From positions 675,115 through 739,114 of the forward strand of contig NZ_LMFS01000003.1 of assembly GCF_001426945.1 (NCBI RefSeq): DNA of 64,000 nt. Reading direction: 5' to 3'. Source of the DNA: Pseudolabrys sp. Root1462 (lineage in GTDB: Bacteria > Pseudomonadota > Alphaproteobacteria > Rhizobiales > Xanthobacteraceae). Shown here piece by piece: positions 52,564 to 60,678 of the stretch (its first letter is position 1; the number at the start of each line of letters is the position of its first letter). The notes under the pieces are model-generated. The model worked only from the letters and a program-made list of their open reading frames with translations. It was not told the origin of the DNA and did no database searches. The position numbers and the translations under genes were made by a program.

Positions 52564-54774
52564 ATGAGCAGCTTCAAACTCGATATCGACACTGACGGCA
52601 TTGCGCTCATCACCTGGGACATGGCCGACCGCTCGATGAACGTCATCACCATGGACGTGATCGCTGAATTGTCGAGTCTGGTCGACAAGGTGACCAATGA
52701 CCCCGCGATCAAGGGCGCGGTCATCACCTCCGGCAAGGAAGCGTTCTGCGGCGGTGCCGATCTCACCATGCTCGAGAGCATGGGAGGCATCTACGCCGAC
52801 AAGGTGAAGAAGGAAGGCGAAGAGGCCGCGGCGAAATACGTCTACGAGGAGAGCTCGAAGCTGTCGCAGCTCTACCGCCGCCTGGAAAAGAGCGGCAAGC
52901 CGTGGGTCTGCGCGCTCAACGGCACCGCGATGGGCGGCGGCTTCGAGCTGGCGCTGGCCTGCCATCGCCGCATCGCTGCCGACAATCCGAAGACGCGGCT
53001 CGGCCTGCCCGAGATCAAGGTCGGCTTGTTTCCCGGCGCCGGCGGCACGCAGCGCGTCGTGCGCATGATGATGCCGGCCGACGCGCTGCAGTTCCTGCTC
53101 AAGGGCGATCAGCTCAAAGTGGATCGCGCCAAGGCGATGAAGCTGATCGATGAAGTCGTGCCGCAGGACAAGCTGATCGAGACCGCAAAGGCCTGGATCA
53201 AGGGCGGCGGCAAGGGTGAAGCGCCGTGGGACGTGAAGGGTTACAAATTCCCCGGCGGCCTCGTCTATTCCAAGGCCGGCATGATGACGTTCCCGCCGGC
53301 CAACGCCATCTATCGCCGCGAGACCTACGACAATTATCCGGCGGCACGCGCCATCCTCCAGGTCGTCTATGAGGGCCTGCAGCTCGATATCGACACCGCG
53401 CTGCGCGTCGAGTCGCGCTGGTTCGCCAAGATCCTGCGCTCGCCGGAAGCGGCGGCGATGATCCGCACCCTGTTCGTCAACATGCAGGACCTCAACAAGG
53501 GCGCGCGCCGTCCGGCCAATGTGCCGCCGACCAATATCAAGAAGATCGGCGTCGTCGGCGCCGGCTTCATGGGCGCCGGCATTGCCCAGGTGTCGGCCGC
53601 TGCCGGGCTTTCGGTGGTGCTGATCGATCGCGATCAGGAAACCGCCGACAAGGGCAAGGCCGGCCTCCACAAGGCGCTGTCCGACCGTGTCGCCAAGGGT
53701 CGCATGAAATCGGCCGAGCGTGACGGCCTGCTGGAAAAGATCATGCCGACTGCCGACTACGCGGCGCTGAAGGATTGCGATCTCGTCGTCGAAGCCGTGT
53801 TCGAGGACCGCAAGGTGAAGGCCGACGTTATCAAAAAAATCGCTGCGGTGATCCGCGACGACGCCACATTCGCTTCCAACACCTCGACGCTGCCGATCAC
53901 CTCGCTCGCCGCGGAGTTCAAGGAGCCGAAGCGTTTCATCGGCATCCACTTCTTCTCGCCGGTCGATCGCATGATGCTGGTCGAAGTCATCATGGGCAAG
54001 GAAACCGGCGATCCGGCGCTCGCCGCGGCGCTCGATTTCATCCGCGCCATCCGCAAGACCCCCATCGTCGTCAACGACACGCGCGGCTTCTATGCCAACC
54101 GCTGCGTGCTCAACTACATCCGCGAAGGCCACCTGATGCTGCAGGAAGGCATCCCGGCGGCGATGATCGAGAACACCGCGCGCATGGCCGGCATGCCGGT
54201 CGGCCCGCTGTCGCTCAACGACGAGACCGCGCTCGATCTCGGCCTCAAGATCGTCCGCGCCACCGAAGCCGATCTCGGCGCCAATGCGGTCGATCCGGGC
54301 ATGAAGAAGCTGCTCGAGGACTTGGTGGAAAAACACCAGCGCTTCGGCCGCAAGAACGGCAAGGGCTTCTACGATTACGCGCCCGGCCAGCCGAAGAAAC
54401 TGTGGCCGGGTCTCGCCGACCTGTTGCCGAAGAAGCTGACGCGCGAACAGGTCGAGGCTCTCGACGTCGAGGAACTGAAGCAGCGTTTTCTCGTCGTGCA
54501 GGCGGTCGAGGCCGCGCGCACCTTCGAGGAGCATGTCGTCACCGACGTGCGCGAGGCCGATGTCGGCTCCATCCTCGGCTTCGGCTTCGCGCCGTTCACC
54601 GGCGGCACTTTGTCCTACATCGACATGATGGGGACCAAGGCCTTCGTCGCGCTGTGCAACAAATTCGTGAAGAAATACGGCGACCGCTTCACCCCGCCGA
54701 AGCTGCTGGTCGAGATGGCCGAGAAGGGCGAGAGCTTCCACACCCGCTTCGCACCGAAGAAGAAGGCGGCGTAG
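52564..54774 (+). CDS. fatty-acid oxidation complex alpha subunit: enoyl-CoA hydratase / 3-hydroxyacyl-CoA dehydrogenase
   Basis: A 736-residue bifunctional enzyme. The N-terminal crotonase domain has GGADLTML, the oxyanion region NGTAMGGGFELALACHRRIA and catalytic Glu in GLPEIKVGLFPGAGGTQRV. The linker ends near residue 320. The NAD-binding domain has KIGVVGAGFMGAGIAQVSAAAGL and the catalytic His of FIGIHFFSPVDRMMLVEVI. The C-terminal domains include DTRGFYANRCVLNYI. It is a FadB/FadJ homologue that performs the two middle beta-oxidation steps. AGAGGAA precedes the ATG. The thiolase two genes upstream should be its partner. Confidence 0.94.
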   Translation: MSSFKLDIDTDGIALITWDMADRSMNVITMDVIAELSSLVDKVTNDPAIKGAVITSGKEAFCGGADLTMLESMGGIYADKVKKEGEEAAAKYVYEESSKLSQLYRRLEKSGKPWVCALNGTAMGGGFELALACHRRIAADNPKTRLGLPEIKVGLFPGAGGTQRVVRMMMPADALQFLLKGDQLKVDRAKAMKLIDEVVPQDKLIETAKAWIKGGGKGEAPWDVKGYKFPGGLVYSKAGMMTFPPANAIYRRETYDNYPAARAILQVVYEGLQLDIDTALRVESRWFAKILRSPEAAAMIRTLFVNMQDLNKGARRPANVPPTNIKKIGVVGAGFMGAGIAQVSAAAGLSVVLIDRDQETADKGKAGLHKALSDRVAKGRMKSAERDGLLEKIMPTADYAALKDCDLVVEAVFEDRKVKADVIKKIAAVIRDDATFASNTSTLPITSLAAEFKEPKRFIGIHFFSPVDRMMLVEVIMGKETGDPALAAALDFIRAIRKTPIVVNDTRGFYANRCVLNYIREGHLMLQEGIPAAMIENTARMAGMPVGPLSLNDETALDLGLKIVRATEADLGANAVDPGMKKLLEDLVEKHQRFGRKNGKGFYDYAPGQPKKLWPGLADLLPKKLTREQVEALDVEELKQRFLVVQAVEAARTFEEHVVTDVREADVGSILGFGFAPFTGGTLSYIDMMGTKAFVALCNKFVKKYGDRFTPPKLLVEMAEKGESFHTRFAPKKKAA

Positions 54775-54783
54775 CGGGATTCA

Positions 54784-54880
54784 TTGTCGTCCCGGGCGGG
54801 CGAAAGCAGGACCCGGGACCCATGGCGACCGCGCCATCGAGAGGAACGGCGTATGGGTCCCCGCCTTCGCGGCGACGACG
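54784..54880. repeat. dispersed repeat, TGTCGTCCCGGGCG family (copy 2)
   Basis: TTGTCGTCCCGGGCGGGCG...ACGGCGTATGGGTCCCCGCC...TTCGCGG, the same order of blocks as 50606-50706. It separates the convergent FadJ-type and RecD-like genes. The two copies bracket the thiolase-cupin-fadJ segment as direct repeats about 4.2 kb apart. Confidence 0.75.
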
Positions 54881-54884
54881 ATAG

Positions 54885-56003
54885 CTACATCACCACCGTC
54901 AGCCGCTTCGCCGCGCGGGTGATGCCGGTGTAGAGCCAGCGCTGGCGCGATTCCTGGAACGCAAACGACTCGTCGAACAGCACGACGTCGTCCCACTGCG
55001 AGCCTTGCGCCTTGTGCACGGTGAGCACGTAGCCGTAATCGAATTCGTCGTAGGGCTTGCGGCGCTGCCAGTCGATCTGCTCGATGCCGCCGGCGAAACA
55101 TTCCGGCCGCACCGAAACCTTGACACCGCGCGTCGCGGTTTCGTCGTCCGGCAACAGCCGCAGCGTCATGATGCCGGTCTTGCGGCCGCCGCGCTCCTTG
55201 ACGCTCCACAGGCCGCCGTTGAACAGACCCTTCTTGCGGTTGTTGCGCAGGCACACCAGCTTGTCGCCGGCTTCCGGCATCGGATCCTTGAAGCCGCGGC
55301 GCTCGCGCATGCGCATGTTGTAGGCGCGCCGCGTGTTGTTGCGGCCGACCAGCACCTGATCGGCCTCCAGCACGCGCTGCGGATCGAGTTCACCCTTGAG
55401 CACCACTTCGGTCTCGCCGTAGCGGCCGGGCTCGAGATATTCGCCGGCGCGAATATCCATCGACAGGCGGATGATCGGATTGTCCTGCGCCTGGCGATGC
55501 ACCTCGGTCAGCATCACGTCGGGCTCGTGCTCGGTGAAGAAGCCGCCGCCATTGGCGCCGGCGGTGATCGGCGGCAACTGCGCTGGGTCGCCCAGCACCA
55601 AAAGCGGCACGCCGAAGGACAGCAAATCCTTGCCGAGCTCGGCGTCCACCATCGAGCACTCGTCGATGATGATCAGCGACGCCTTCGACGCCGGCGCTTC
55701 GTCCCACAGATCGAAGCTGGGGATTTCCTCGCCGCTCTCGCGGGCGCGATAGATCAGCGAGTGGATCGTGGTGGCGCCGCGGCAGCCCTTGCCGCGCATC
55801 ACACTGGCCGCTTTGCCGGTGAAGGCAGCGAACTTCACTTCGCCGTCGACGGCCTCGGCGAGATGGGTGGCGAGCGTGGTCTTACCGGTGCCGGCATAGC
55901 CGAACAGGCGGAAAACCTGCGGAGTCGAGCCAGTGCCGGGCCTGGCCTTGAGCCAGTCGGCGACGGCTTTCAAGGCGTCATCCTGATGGGGCGTGAATTG
56001 CAT
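54885..56003 (-). CDS. RecD-like ATP-dependent DNA helicase (AAA family, SF1B)
   Basis: A 372-residue helicase from the ATG at 56003 (MQFTPHQDDALKAVADWL). Walker A is GYAGTGKT at 35-42, Walker B is LIIIDECSMVD, motif III is LGDPAQLPPI, and the C-terminal UvrD_C_2 motif is YGYVLTVHKAQGSQWDDVVLFDE. TGITRAAKRLTVVM ends the protein. It is much shorter than RecD2, without the long N-terminal domain, and no recBC genes are adjacent. The frame stays open upstream of 56003 to about 56606, but that part is repeat DNA. Role in repair or recombination inferred. Confidence 0.88.
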   Translation of the reverse strand: MQFTPHQDDALKAVADWLKARPGTGSTPQVFRLFGYAGTGKTTLATHLAEAVDGEVKFAAFTGKAASVMRGKGCRGATTIHSLIYRARESGEEIPSFDLWDEAPASKASLIIIDECSMVDAELGKDLLSFGVPLLVLGDPAQLPPITAGANGGGFFTEHEPDVMLTEVHRQAQDNPIIRLSMDIRAGEYLEPGRYGETEVVLKGELDPQRVLEADQVLVGRNNTRRAYNMRMRERRGFKDPMPEAGDKLVCLRNNRKKGLFNGGLWSVKERGGRKTGIMTLRLLPDDETATRGVKVSVRPECFAGGIEQIDWQRRKPYDEFDYGYVLTVHKAQGSQWDDVVLFDESFAFQESRQRWLYTGITRAAKRLTVVM

Positions 56004-56068
56004 GCGCGGATGAATAGAGCATGCGGCCCGGATGGCAAAGAACATAATAGCAACAAGCTTCGTTCGTC

Positions 56069-56185
56069 CCCGCGCATAACCGTTCGAAGAACGGCGTTCT
56101 TTCAGAACGCCTATGGCGAGGACCCAGGCTTTGCCCGCGCTGCGGCAAAAAGCTGGGTTCCCGCTGGCGCGGGAACGAACGGGGT
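56069..56185. repeat. dispersed palindromic repeat, composite family (copy 2)
   Basis: TTCGTCCCCGCGCA...TTTCAGAACGCCTATGGCG...CCCAGG, ending in the hairpin GTTCCCGC-TGGC-GCGGGAAC (56157-56176). The order of blocks matches 4851-4930, 51 kb away. Confidence 0.7.
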
Positions 56186-56386
56186 CTGCCGGTGCACAGG
56201 AATTCTGTCTTGACGTCGTACCGCAGGCAGCATATATTCCCAACTCTCTCTCGACCCGATCCGGCGCCGTCATGACGCGCCGGGGGCGGGCGGGAAGAGC
56301 GGGGCGCCGACAATGCGCCTCGTGACAATCGGCCGGCCGGTCGCCGGTCCGATGGTGGAGCGCCGGGAGGCGCAGCGCCGCCGCAG

Positions 56387-56510
56387 CGGGCCTCGCAAAC
56401 CCGATGCGATCCGGCGCGCGCGCCTCGGAGCAGGTCTCGCAAACCTGCTTCGCTCCGGCGTGCGGCGCGGCCTCGCAAGCCGCGCCACAAGAGGGTCTCG
56501 CAAACCCTCT
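56387..56510. repeat. array of four hairpins sharing the loop CTCGCAA
   Basis: Stems differ but the seven-base loop is identical. Hairpin 1: CGGG/CCCG at 56387-56403, loop closed by a C-A mismatch. Hairpin 2: GCAGGT/ACCTGC at 56430-56448. Hairpin 3: GGCGCGGC/GCCGCGCC at 56464-56486. Hairpin 4: AGAGGGT/ACCCTCT at 56490-56510. Loops start at 56392, 56436, 56472 and 56497. Stem changes are compensatory, which points to selection for structure or to copying of a structured unit. Confidence 0.8.
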
Positions 56511-56623
56511 GGCGCCTCCCGGCGCTCCATCCCCTCGGGGAACGGAAAAAGGGTGAGGCTCGGCCCGGGCCTTTGCAAACAACAGGGTCGATACCGCATG
56601 CCGCATCGCCCTGCGCGCCGCGC

Positions 56624-56661
56624 TTGACTCCCGAGTTATATTTCAATATTCGTAGAAATAT
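56624..56661 (+). promoter_or_regulatory. arsR promoter and operator overlapping the start codon
   Basis: TTGACT (56624-56629) is a good -35 box; a -10 candidate TATTCG (56647-56652) is 17 bases further. The inverted repeat ATATTTC (56638-56644) / GAAATAT (56655-56661) covers the -10 region and the first two bases of the arsR ATG, as expected for an ArsR operator. There is no Shine-Dalgarno sequence. Confidence 0.6.
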
Positions 56662-57010
56662 GGAACAGATTGATGCCGTCGCGGCGCTGGCCGCGCTCGC
56701 CCAGGACAATCGCCTCGATGTCTACCGGCTGCTGGTGCAGTCCGGTCCGGACGGCATGGCGGCGGGCGCGATCGCCGACAGGCTCGGTCTGGCGCCGAAC
56801 ACGCTCACCTTCCATTTCGATCGGCTGCGCGCCGCCGGTCTCGTCACCGTGCGCCGCGATGGCCGCTCGATGATCTACGCCGCGCACTTCGACACCATGA
56901 ATTCGCTGATCGGCTATCTCACCGACAATTGCTGCGGCGGTCAGCCCGAGCAATGCGCGCCGGCCGCAGCCTGCAAACCGTCCACGAAACGCGCCAGGCA
57001 AACCGCCTGA
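56660..57010 (+). CDS. arsR: ArsR family arsenite-responsive repressor
   Basis: A 116-residue winged-helix repressor starting MEQIDAVAALAALAQDNRLDVYRLLVQSGPDG. The recognition helix region is IADRLGLAPNTLTFHFDRLRAAGLVTVRRDGRSMIYAA. The CxC motif of the classic E. coli ArsR helix is absent; instead cysteines cluster at the C-terminus (NCCGGQPEQCAPAAAC), as in other alphaproteobacterial arsenite sensors with relocated As(III) sites. Its operator overlaps its start codon. First gene of arsR-arsI-arsC-acr3. Confidence 0.9.
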   Translation: MEQIDAVAALAALAQDNRLDVYRLLVQSGPDGMAAGAIADRLGLAPNTLTFHFDRLRAAGLVTVRRDGRSMIYAAHFDTMNSLIGYLTDNCCGGQPEQCAPAAACKPSTKRARQTA

Positions 57011-57020
57011 GGAGGCTCTC

Positions 57021-57497
57021 ATGAAGCGTCTGCATGTTCACGTCGCCGTTGATGACATCGCGAAGTCGATCCCGTTCTATTCGGCGCTGTTCGCCGCGCA
57101 GCCGTCGGTGACGAAGACCGACTACGCCAAATGGATGCTGGAGGATCCGCGCGTCAACTTTGCCATCTCCTCGCGCGGCCGCGAAGCCGGCCTCGATCAC
57201 CTTGGCATCCAGGTCGAGAGCAAGGACGAACTGCACGACGTCTATGCGCGGCTCAAGCAGGCCGGCGGCGCCGTGATCGAGCAGGGCGAAACCGCCTGCT
57301 GCTACGCCCAATCGGAAAAATCCTGGATCGACGATCCGGCCGGTATCGCTTGGGAAACCTTCCATACAACGGGCGAGAGCACGACCTACGGCGATGGCAG
57401 CGGCGAAAACGAAGCCCGCACGACCGGCGCCAAGGCCTGCTGCGCGCCATCGGTGTCGGCCGCGCCATCCTCTTCCAAATCAGCCTGCTGCGCCTGA
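57021..57497 (+). CDS. arsI: ArsI/CadI family metalloenzyme (glyoxalase fold; probable C-As lyase)
   Basis: A 158-residue vicinal-oxygen-chelate protein. Probable metal ligands are His7, His60 (GLDHLGIQVES) and Glu112 (AWETFHT). The Cys93-Cys94 pair (ETACCYAQSEKSWIDDP) matches the arsenical-binding pair of ArsI, which cleaves the C-As bond of trivalent organoarsenicals such as methylarsenite. The C-terminus adds Cys-Cys pairs (KACCAPS...KSACCA). CadI, the cadmium-induced relative, has the same fold, but the ars operon context favours ArsI. AGGAGG precedes the ATG. Confidence 0.88.
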   Translation: MKRLHVHVAVDDIAKSIPFYSALFAAQPSVTKTDYAKWMLEDPRVNFAISSRGREAGLDHLGIQVESKDELHDVYARLKQAGGAVIEQGETACCYAQSEKSWIDDPAGIAWETFHTTGESTTYGDGSGENEARTTGAKACCAPSVSAAPSSSKSACCA

Positions 57498-57506
57498 GGT
57501 TCTGTC

Positions 57507-58040
57507 ATGTCGGACCGCATCTACAACGTCCTGTTTCTCTGCACCGGCAACTCGGCGCGCTCGGTGATCGCCGAAGCTATTCTCGAACGCGAAGGCAAGG
57601 GCCGCTTCAAAGCCTTCAGCGCCGGCAGTCAGCCGAAGGGGCAAGTCAACCCGCATACGCTGACGCTTCTGCGCAACCTCGGCTACGACGTCTCCGGCTT
57701 CCGCTCCAAGAGCTGGCTTGAGTTCGCGCAGCCCGGCGCGCCGCAAATGGATTTCGTCTTCACCGTCTGCGACGACGCCGCGGGTGAAGCCTGCCCGGTG
57801 TGGCCGGGTCAGCCGATGACGGCGCATTGGGGTATCCCCGATCCGGCGGCCGCGACCGGCAGCGCGGTCGAAATCGCGCTCGCCTTCGACGAGGCCTATC
57901 GCATGCTGAATCGCCGCATCGAACTCTTCCTGGCGCTGCCGATGAACAAACTCGACAAACTCGTGCTGCACAAGAAGTTGAAGGACATCGGCGCTTCTGA
58001 AGGCGCGACGCAACTGGCGGCCGGCCGTGTCGAAGTTTGA
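57507..58040 (+). CDS. arsC: arsenate reductase, low-molecular-weight phosphatase type
   Basis: Reduces arsenate to arsenite. The P-loop is FLCTGNSARS with Cys12 and Arg18. Cys88 (FTVCDD) and Cys96 (GEACPVWPG) are placed like the redox relay cysteines of the thioredoxin-coupled enzymes, and HWGIPDPA carries the general-acid Asp. At 177 residues it is longer than the roughly 135-residue family core; the extra C-terminal part (MNKLDKLVLHKKLKDIG...) is common in alphaproteobacterial ArsC. It overlaps the acr3 start by 14 bases. Confidence 0.92.
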   Translation: MSDRIYNVLFLCTGNSARSVIAEAILEREGKGRFKAFSAGSQPKGQVNPHTLTLLRNLGYDVSGFRSKSWLEFAQPGAPQMDFVFTVCDDAAGEACPVWPGQPMTAHWGIPDPAAATGSAVEIALAFDEAYRMLNRRIELFLALPMNKLDKLVLHKKLKDIGASEGATQLAAGRVEV

Positions 58041-59082
58041 ACGCTATCTGACTCTTTGGGTCGGGCTCTGCATCGTCGCCGGGGTCGCACTCGGCCATCT
58101 GATGCCGGGGGTGTTTCAAGCCATCGGCTCGGCCGAGATCGCCCGCGTCAACCTGCCGGTCGCGGCGCTGATCTGGCTGATGATCGTGCCGATGCTGATC
58201 AAGATCGACTTTGCGGCGCTGGCGCAGGTGAAGGAGCACTGGCGCGGCATCGGCGTCACGCTGTTCATCAACTGGGCGGTCAAGCCGTTCTCGATGGCGG
58301 CGCTCGGCTGGCTGTTCGTCGGCTATCTGTTTCGGCCGTATCTGCCGGCCGATCAGATCAACTCCTACATTGCTGGTCTTATCCTGCTCGCCGCCGCGCC
58401 GTGCACGGCGATGGTCTTCGTCTGGAGCAACCTCACCAAGGGCGAGCCGCATTTCACGCTGTCCCAGGTGGCGCTCAACGACACCATCATGATCTTTGCT
58501 TTCGCGCCGCTGGTCGGCCTGCTGCTCGGTCTGTCCGCAATCACGGTGCCGTGGGACACGTTGTTGCTGTCCGTCGTGCTTTACATTCTTGTGCCCGTTG
58601 CGGCTGCGCAACTGCTGCGCCGGCGCGTTTTAGCCACGGGCGGCAAGGCCGCGCTCGACCGCTTGCTGGCGGCACTGCAGCCTTTGTCCCTGGTGGCGCT
58701 GCTGGCGACCCTGGTGATGCTGTTCGGGTTCCAGGGCGAACAGATCCTGACGCAGCCTTTGGTGATCGCGCTCCTGGCGGTGCCGATCCTGATCCAGGTC
58801 TATTTCAACGCCGGGCTGGCCTACATCCTCAACCGCATCGCCGGCGAGCAGCATTGCGTCGCCGGTCCGTCGGCGCTGATCGGAGCGAGCAACTTCTTCG
58901 AGCTTGCCGTGGCCGCGGCGATCAGCCTGTTCGGCTTCAATTCCGGCGCCGCCCTTGCGACCGTGGTCGGGGTCTTGATCGAAGTCCCCGTGATGCTGAC
59001 CGTGGTCGCGATCGTCAACCGCAGCCGCGGCTGGTACGAGCGCGGCGCGCACCCCGATCCGGCCGTCATCACGAAGTCTTGA
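58027..59082 (+). CDS. acr3: ACR3 family arsenite efflux permease
   Basis: A 351-residue, ten-segment inner-membrane exporter of As(III). It begins SKFERYLTLWVGLCIVAGVALGHLMPGVF. VPMLIKIDFAALAQV and the conserved Cys region AAPCTAMVFVWSNLTKGEPHFTLSQVALND are the family marks; NCBI often names this gene arsB. The start is the GTG at 58027, inside the end of arsC, so translation is coupled. Confidence 0.93.
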   Translation: MSKFERYLTLWVGLCIVAGVALGHLMPGVFQAIGSAEIARVNLPVAALIWLMIVPMLIKIDFAALAQVKEHWRGIGVTLFINWAVKPFSMAALGWLFVGYLFRPYLPADQINSYIAGLILLAAAPCTAMVFVWSNLTKGEPHFTLSQVALNDTIMIFAFAPLVGLLLGLSAITVPWDTLLLSVVLYILVPVAAAQLLRRRVLATGGKAALDRLLAALQPLSLVALLATLVMLFGFQGEQILTQPLVIALLAVPILIQVYFNAGLAYILNRIAGEQHCVAGPSALIGASNFFELAVAAAISLFGFNSGAALATVVGVLIEVPVMLTVVAIVNRSRGWYERGAHPDPAVITKS

Positions 59083-59189
59083 CGGCGCTCGGGGCTTGGG
59101 CCGGTCCGCATAGCACCCTTACGTCTTCCGGATTGCCCTTTGGCCGCCGTCATGTTTAAGGTCGCGGCCCCTTCGGCCGGAAGAGTTTT

Positions 59190-60560
59190 ATGGCGCGTGA
59201 CCAGATCGATATGACCCCGCTCGAGACCCGCGACGAACTCGTCGCCTGGTTTGAAGCGGGTTGCAAGCCGAAGTCGCAGTGGCGTGTCGGCACCGAGCAC
59301 GAGAAATTCGTCTTCACATTAAAAGACCACCGGCCGGTGCCCTATGCCGGCCAGCAGTCGATTCGCGCGCTGCTCGACGGCATGCACGGCCTGCTCGGCT
59401 GGGAGCCGATCATGGAGGGCGAGAACATCATCGGCATGTTCGACGTCACCGGCGGCGGCGCCATTTCGCTCGAACCGGGCGGCCAGTTCGAACTGTCCGG
59501 CGCGCCTTACGACAATGTGCACCAGACCGCGGCCGAACTGTTCGCGCACCTGGCGCAGGTCCGCGAAGTGGCAAAGCCACTGGGCCTCGGCTTCCTCGGC
59601 CTCGGCATGACGCCGAACTGGTCGCGCGCCGACATGCCGGTGATGCCCAAGGGCCGCTACAAGATCATGACGAACTACATGCCGAAGGTCGGCACCCGCG
59701 GCCTCGACATGATGTATCGCACCTGTACGGTGCAGGCGAACCTCGACTTCTCGTCCGAAGCCGACATGGTGAAGAAGCTGCGCGTGTCGCTGGCGCTGCA
59801 GCCGGTGGCCACTGCTTTGTTCGCCAACTCGCCGTTCACCGAAGGCTGCCCGAACGGTTACCTGTCGGCGCGCTCGGAGATCTGGCGTGATACCGACAAT
59901 AACCGCGCCGGCATGCTTCCCTTCGCCTTCGAAGACGGCATGGGCTTCGAGCGCTATGTCGATTATGCGCTCGACGTGCCGATGTATTTCATCAAGCGCG
60001 GCGACAAATATATCGATGCCTCCGGCAAGTCGTTCCGCGATTTCTTCGCCGGCAAGCTCGACATCATGCCCGGCGAAAAGCCGACCTTGTCGGACTGGGC
60101 CAACCATCTGTCGACGATCTTCCCCGAGGTTCGGCTCAAGCGTTATCTCGAAATGCGCGGCGCCGACGGCGGCCCCTGGCGCCGCCTGCCGTCGCTCTCG
60201 GCCTACTGGGTCGGCATTCTCTACGACGATGATGCGCTCGATGCCTGCTGGCAGATGGTGAAGGACTGGACCGCGCAGGAGCGGCAGAAGCTGCGCGACG
60301 ACGTGCCGAAGCTCGGCTTCAAGGCCGAGATCCGCGGCCGCAACGTGCTGACGTTGGCGCAGGAGACCTTGCGCATTTGCGCCAAGGGCCTTTCCCGCCG
60401 CAAGCGGCTCGACCGCAACGGCCGCGACGAAACGCGCTACCTTCGCCCGCTGGAAGAGTCGATCGCGCGCGGCATCACGCCGGCCGAGGAACTGCTCGAG
60501 AAATTCCACGGCGAGTGGGGCGGCTCGGTCGATCACATCTTCGATGAGTATATGTATTAG
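59190..60560 (+). CDS. gshA: glutamate-cysteine ligase (plant/alphaproteobacterial type)
   Basis: First step of glutathione synthesis. The 456-residue protein matches the GCS2-like class shared by plants and alphaproteobacteria: WRVGTEHEKFVFTLKDHRPVPY, GGAISLEPGGQFELSGAP, LGMTPNWSRADMPVMPKGRYKIM and the tail WGGSVDHIFDEYMY. GGAAGAG precedes the ATG. It follows the ars operon by 107 bases; glutathione aids metal resistance, but this gene is housekeeping and the closeness may be chance. Confidence 0.93.
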   Translation: MARDQIDMTPLETRDELVAWFEAGCKPKSQWRVGTEHEKFVFTLKDHRPVPYAGQQSIRALLDGMHGLLGWEPIMEGENIIGMFDVTGGGAISLEPGGQFELSGAPYDNVHQTAAELFAHLAQVREVAKPLGLGFLGLGMTPNWSRADMPVMPKGRYKIMTNYMPKVGTRGLDMMYRTCTVQANLDFSSEADMVKKLRVSLALQPVATALFANSPFTEGCPNGYLSARSEIWRDTDNNRAGMLPFAFEDGMGFERYVDYALDVPMYFIKRGDKYIDASGKSFRDFFAGKLDIMPGEKPTLSDWANHLSTIFPEVRLKRYLEMRGADGGPWRRLPSLSAYWVGILYDDDALDACWQMVKDWTAQERQKLRDDVPKLGFKAEIRGRNVLTLAQETLRICAKGLSRRKRLDRNGRDETRYLRPLEESIARGITPAEELLEKFHGEWGGSVDHIFDEYMY

Positions 60561-60561
60561 C

Positions 60562-60670
60562 TCCGCCTCATGGTGAGGAGCGCGCAATTGCGCGCGTCTC
60601 GAACCATGGGGCGGCCTCGTCCTTCGAGACGCGCTCCTTCGGAGCGCTCCTCAGGATGAGGCCTGGATAG
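60562..60670. repeat. dispersed nested palindrome, CCTCATCCTGAGGAGC family (copy 2)
   Basis: CCTCATGGTGAGGAGC...GTCTCGAACCATGGGGCGGCC...TTCGAGAC...GCTCCTCAGGATGAGG. Compared with 51942-52046 the outer arms are exchanged, so the element is inverted relative to copy 1. It ends about eight bases before the ybaK start and may supply its weak ribosome site. Confidence 0.8.
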
Positions 60671-60678
60671 GTTGTCAA

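Larger units (their letters stand above)
56004..56659. other. 656-base non-coding stretch rich in palindromes
   Basis: No gene is supported. It holds a composite repeat (56069-56185), a short AT-rich patch near 56215-56245, the CTCGCAA-loop hairpin array (56387-56510), and the arsR promoter/operator at its end. Open frames on both strands run through the hairpins without any recognisable protein. Confidence 0.6.

Noticed and set aside
51937-54741. 934-codon open frame on the minus strand opposite the FadJ-type gene
   Set aside because: His/Arg/Asp-rich shadow frame without motifs; the plus strand encodes a complete, well-conserved enzyme.
56387-56510. CRISPR array
   Set aside because: Only the seven-base loop is constant; stems vary and spacing is irregular, unlike CRISPR repeats.
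56004-56606. N-terminal extension of the RecD-like helicase reading frame
   Set aside because: It is made of palindromic repeats and hairpins; the conserved helicase starts at 56003 with MQFTPHQDDAL.
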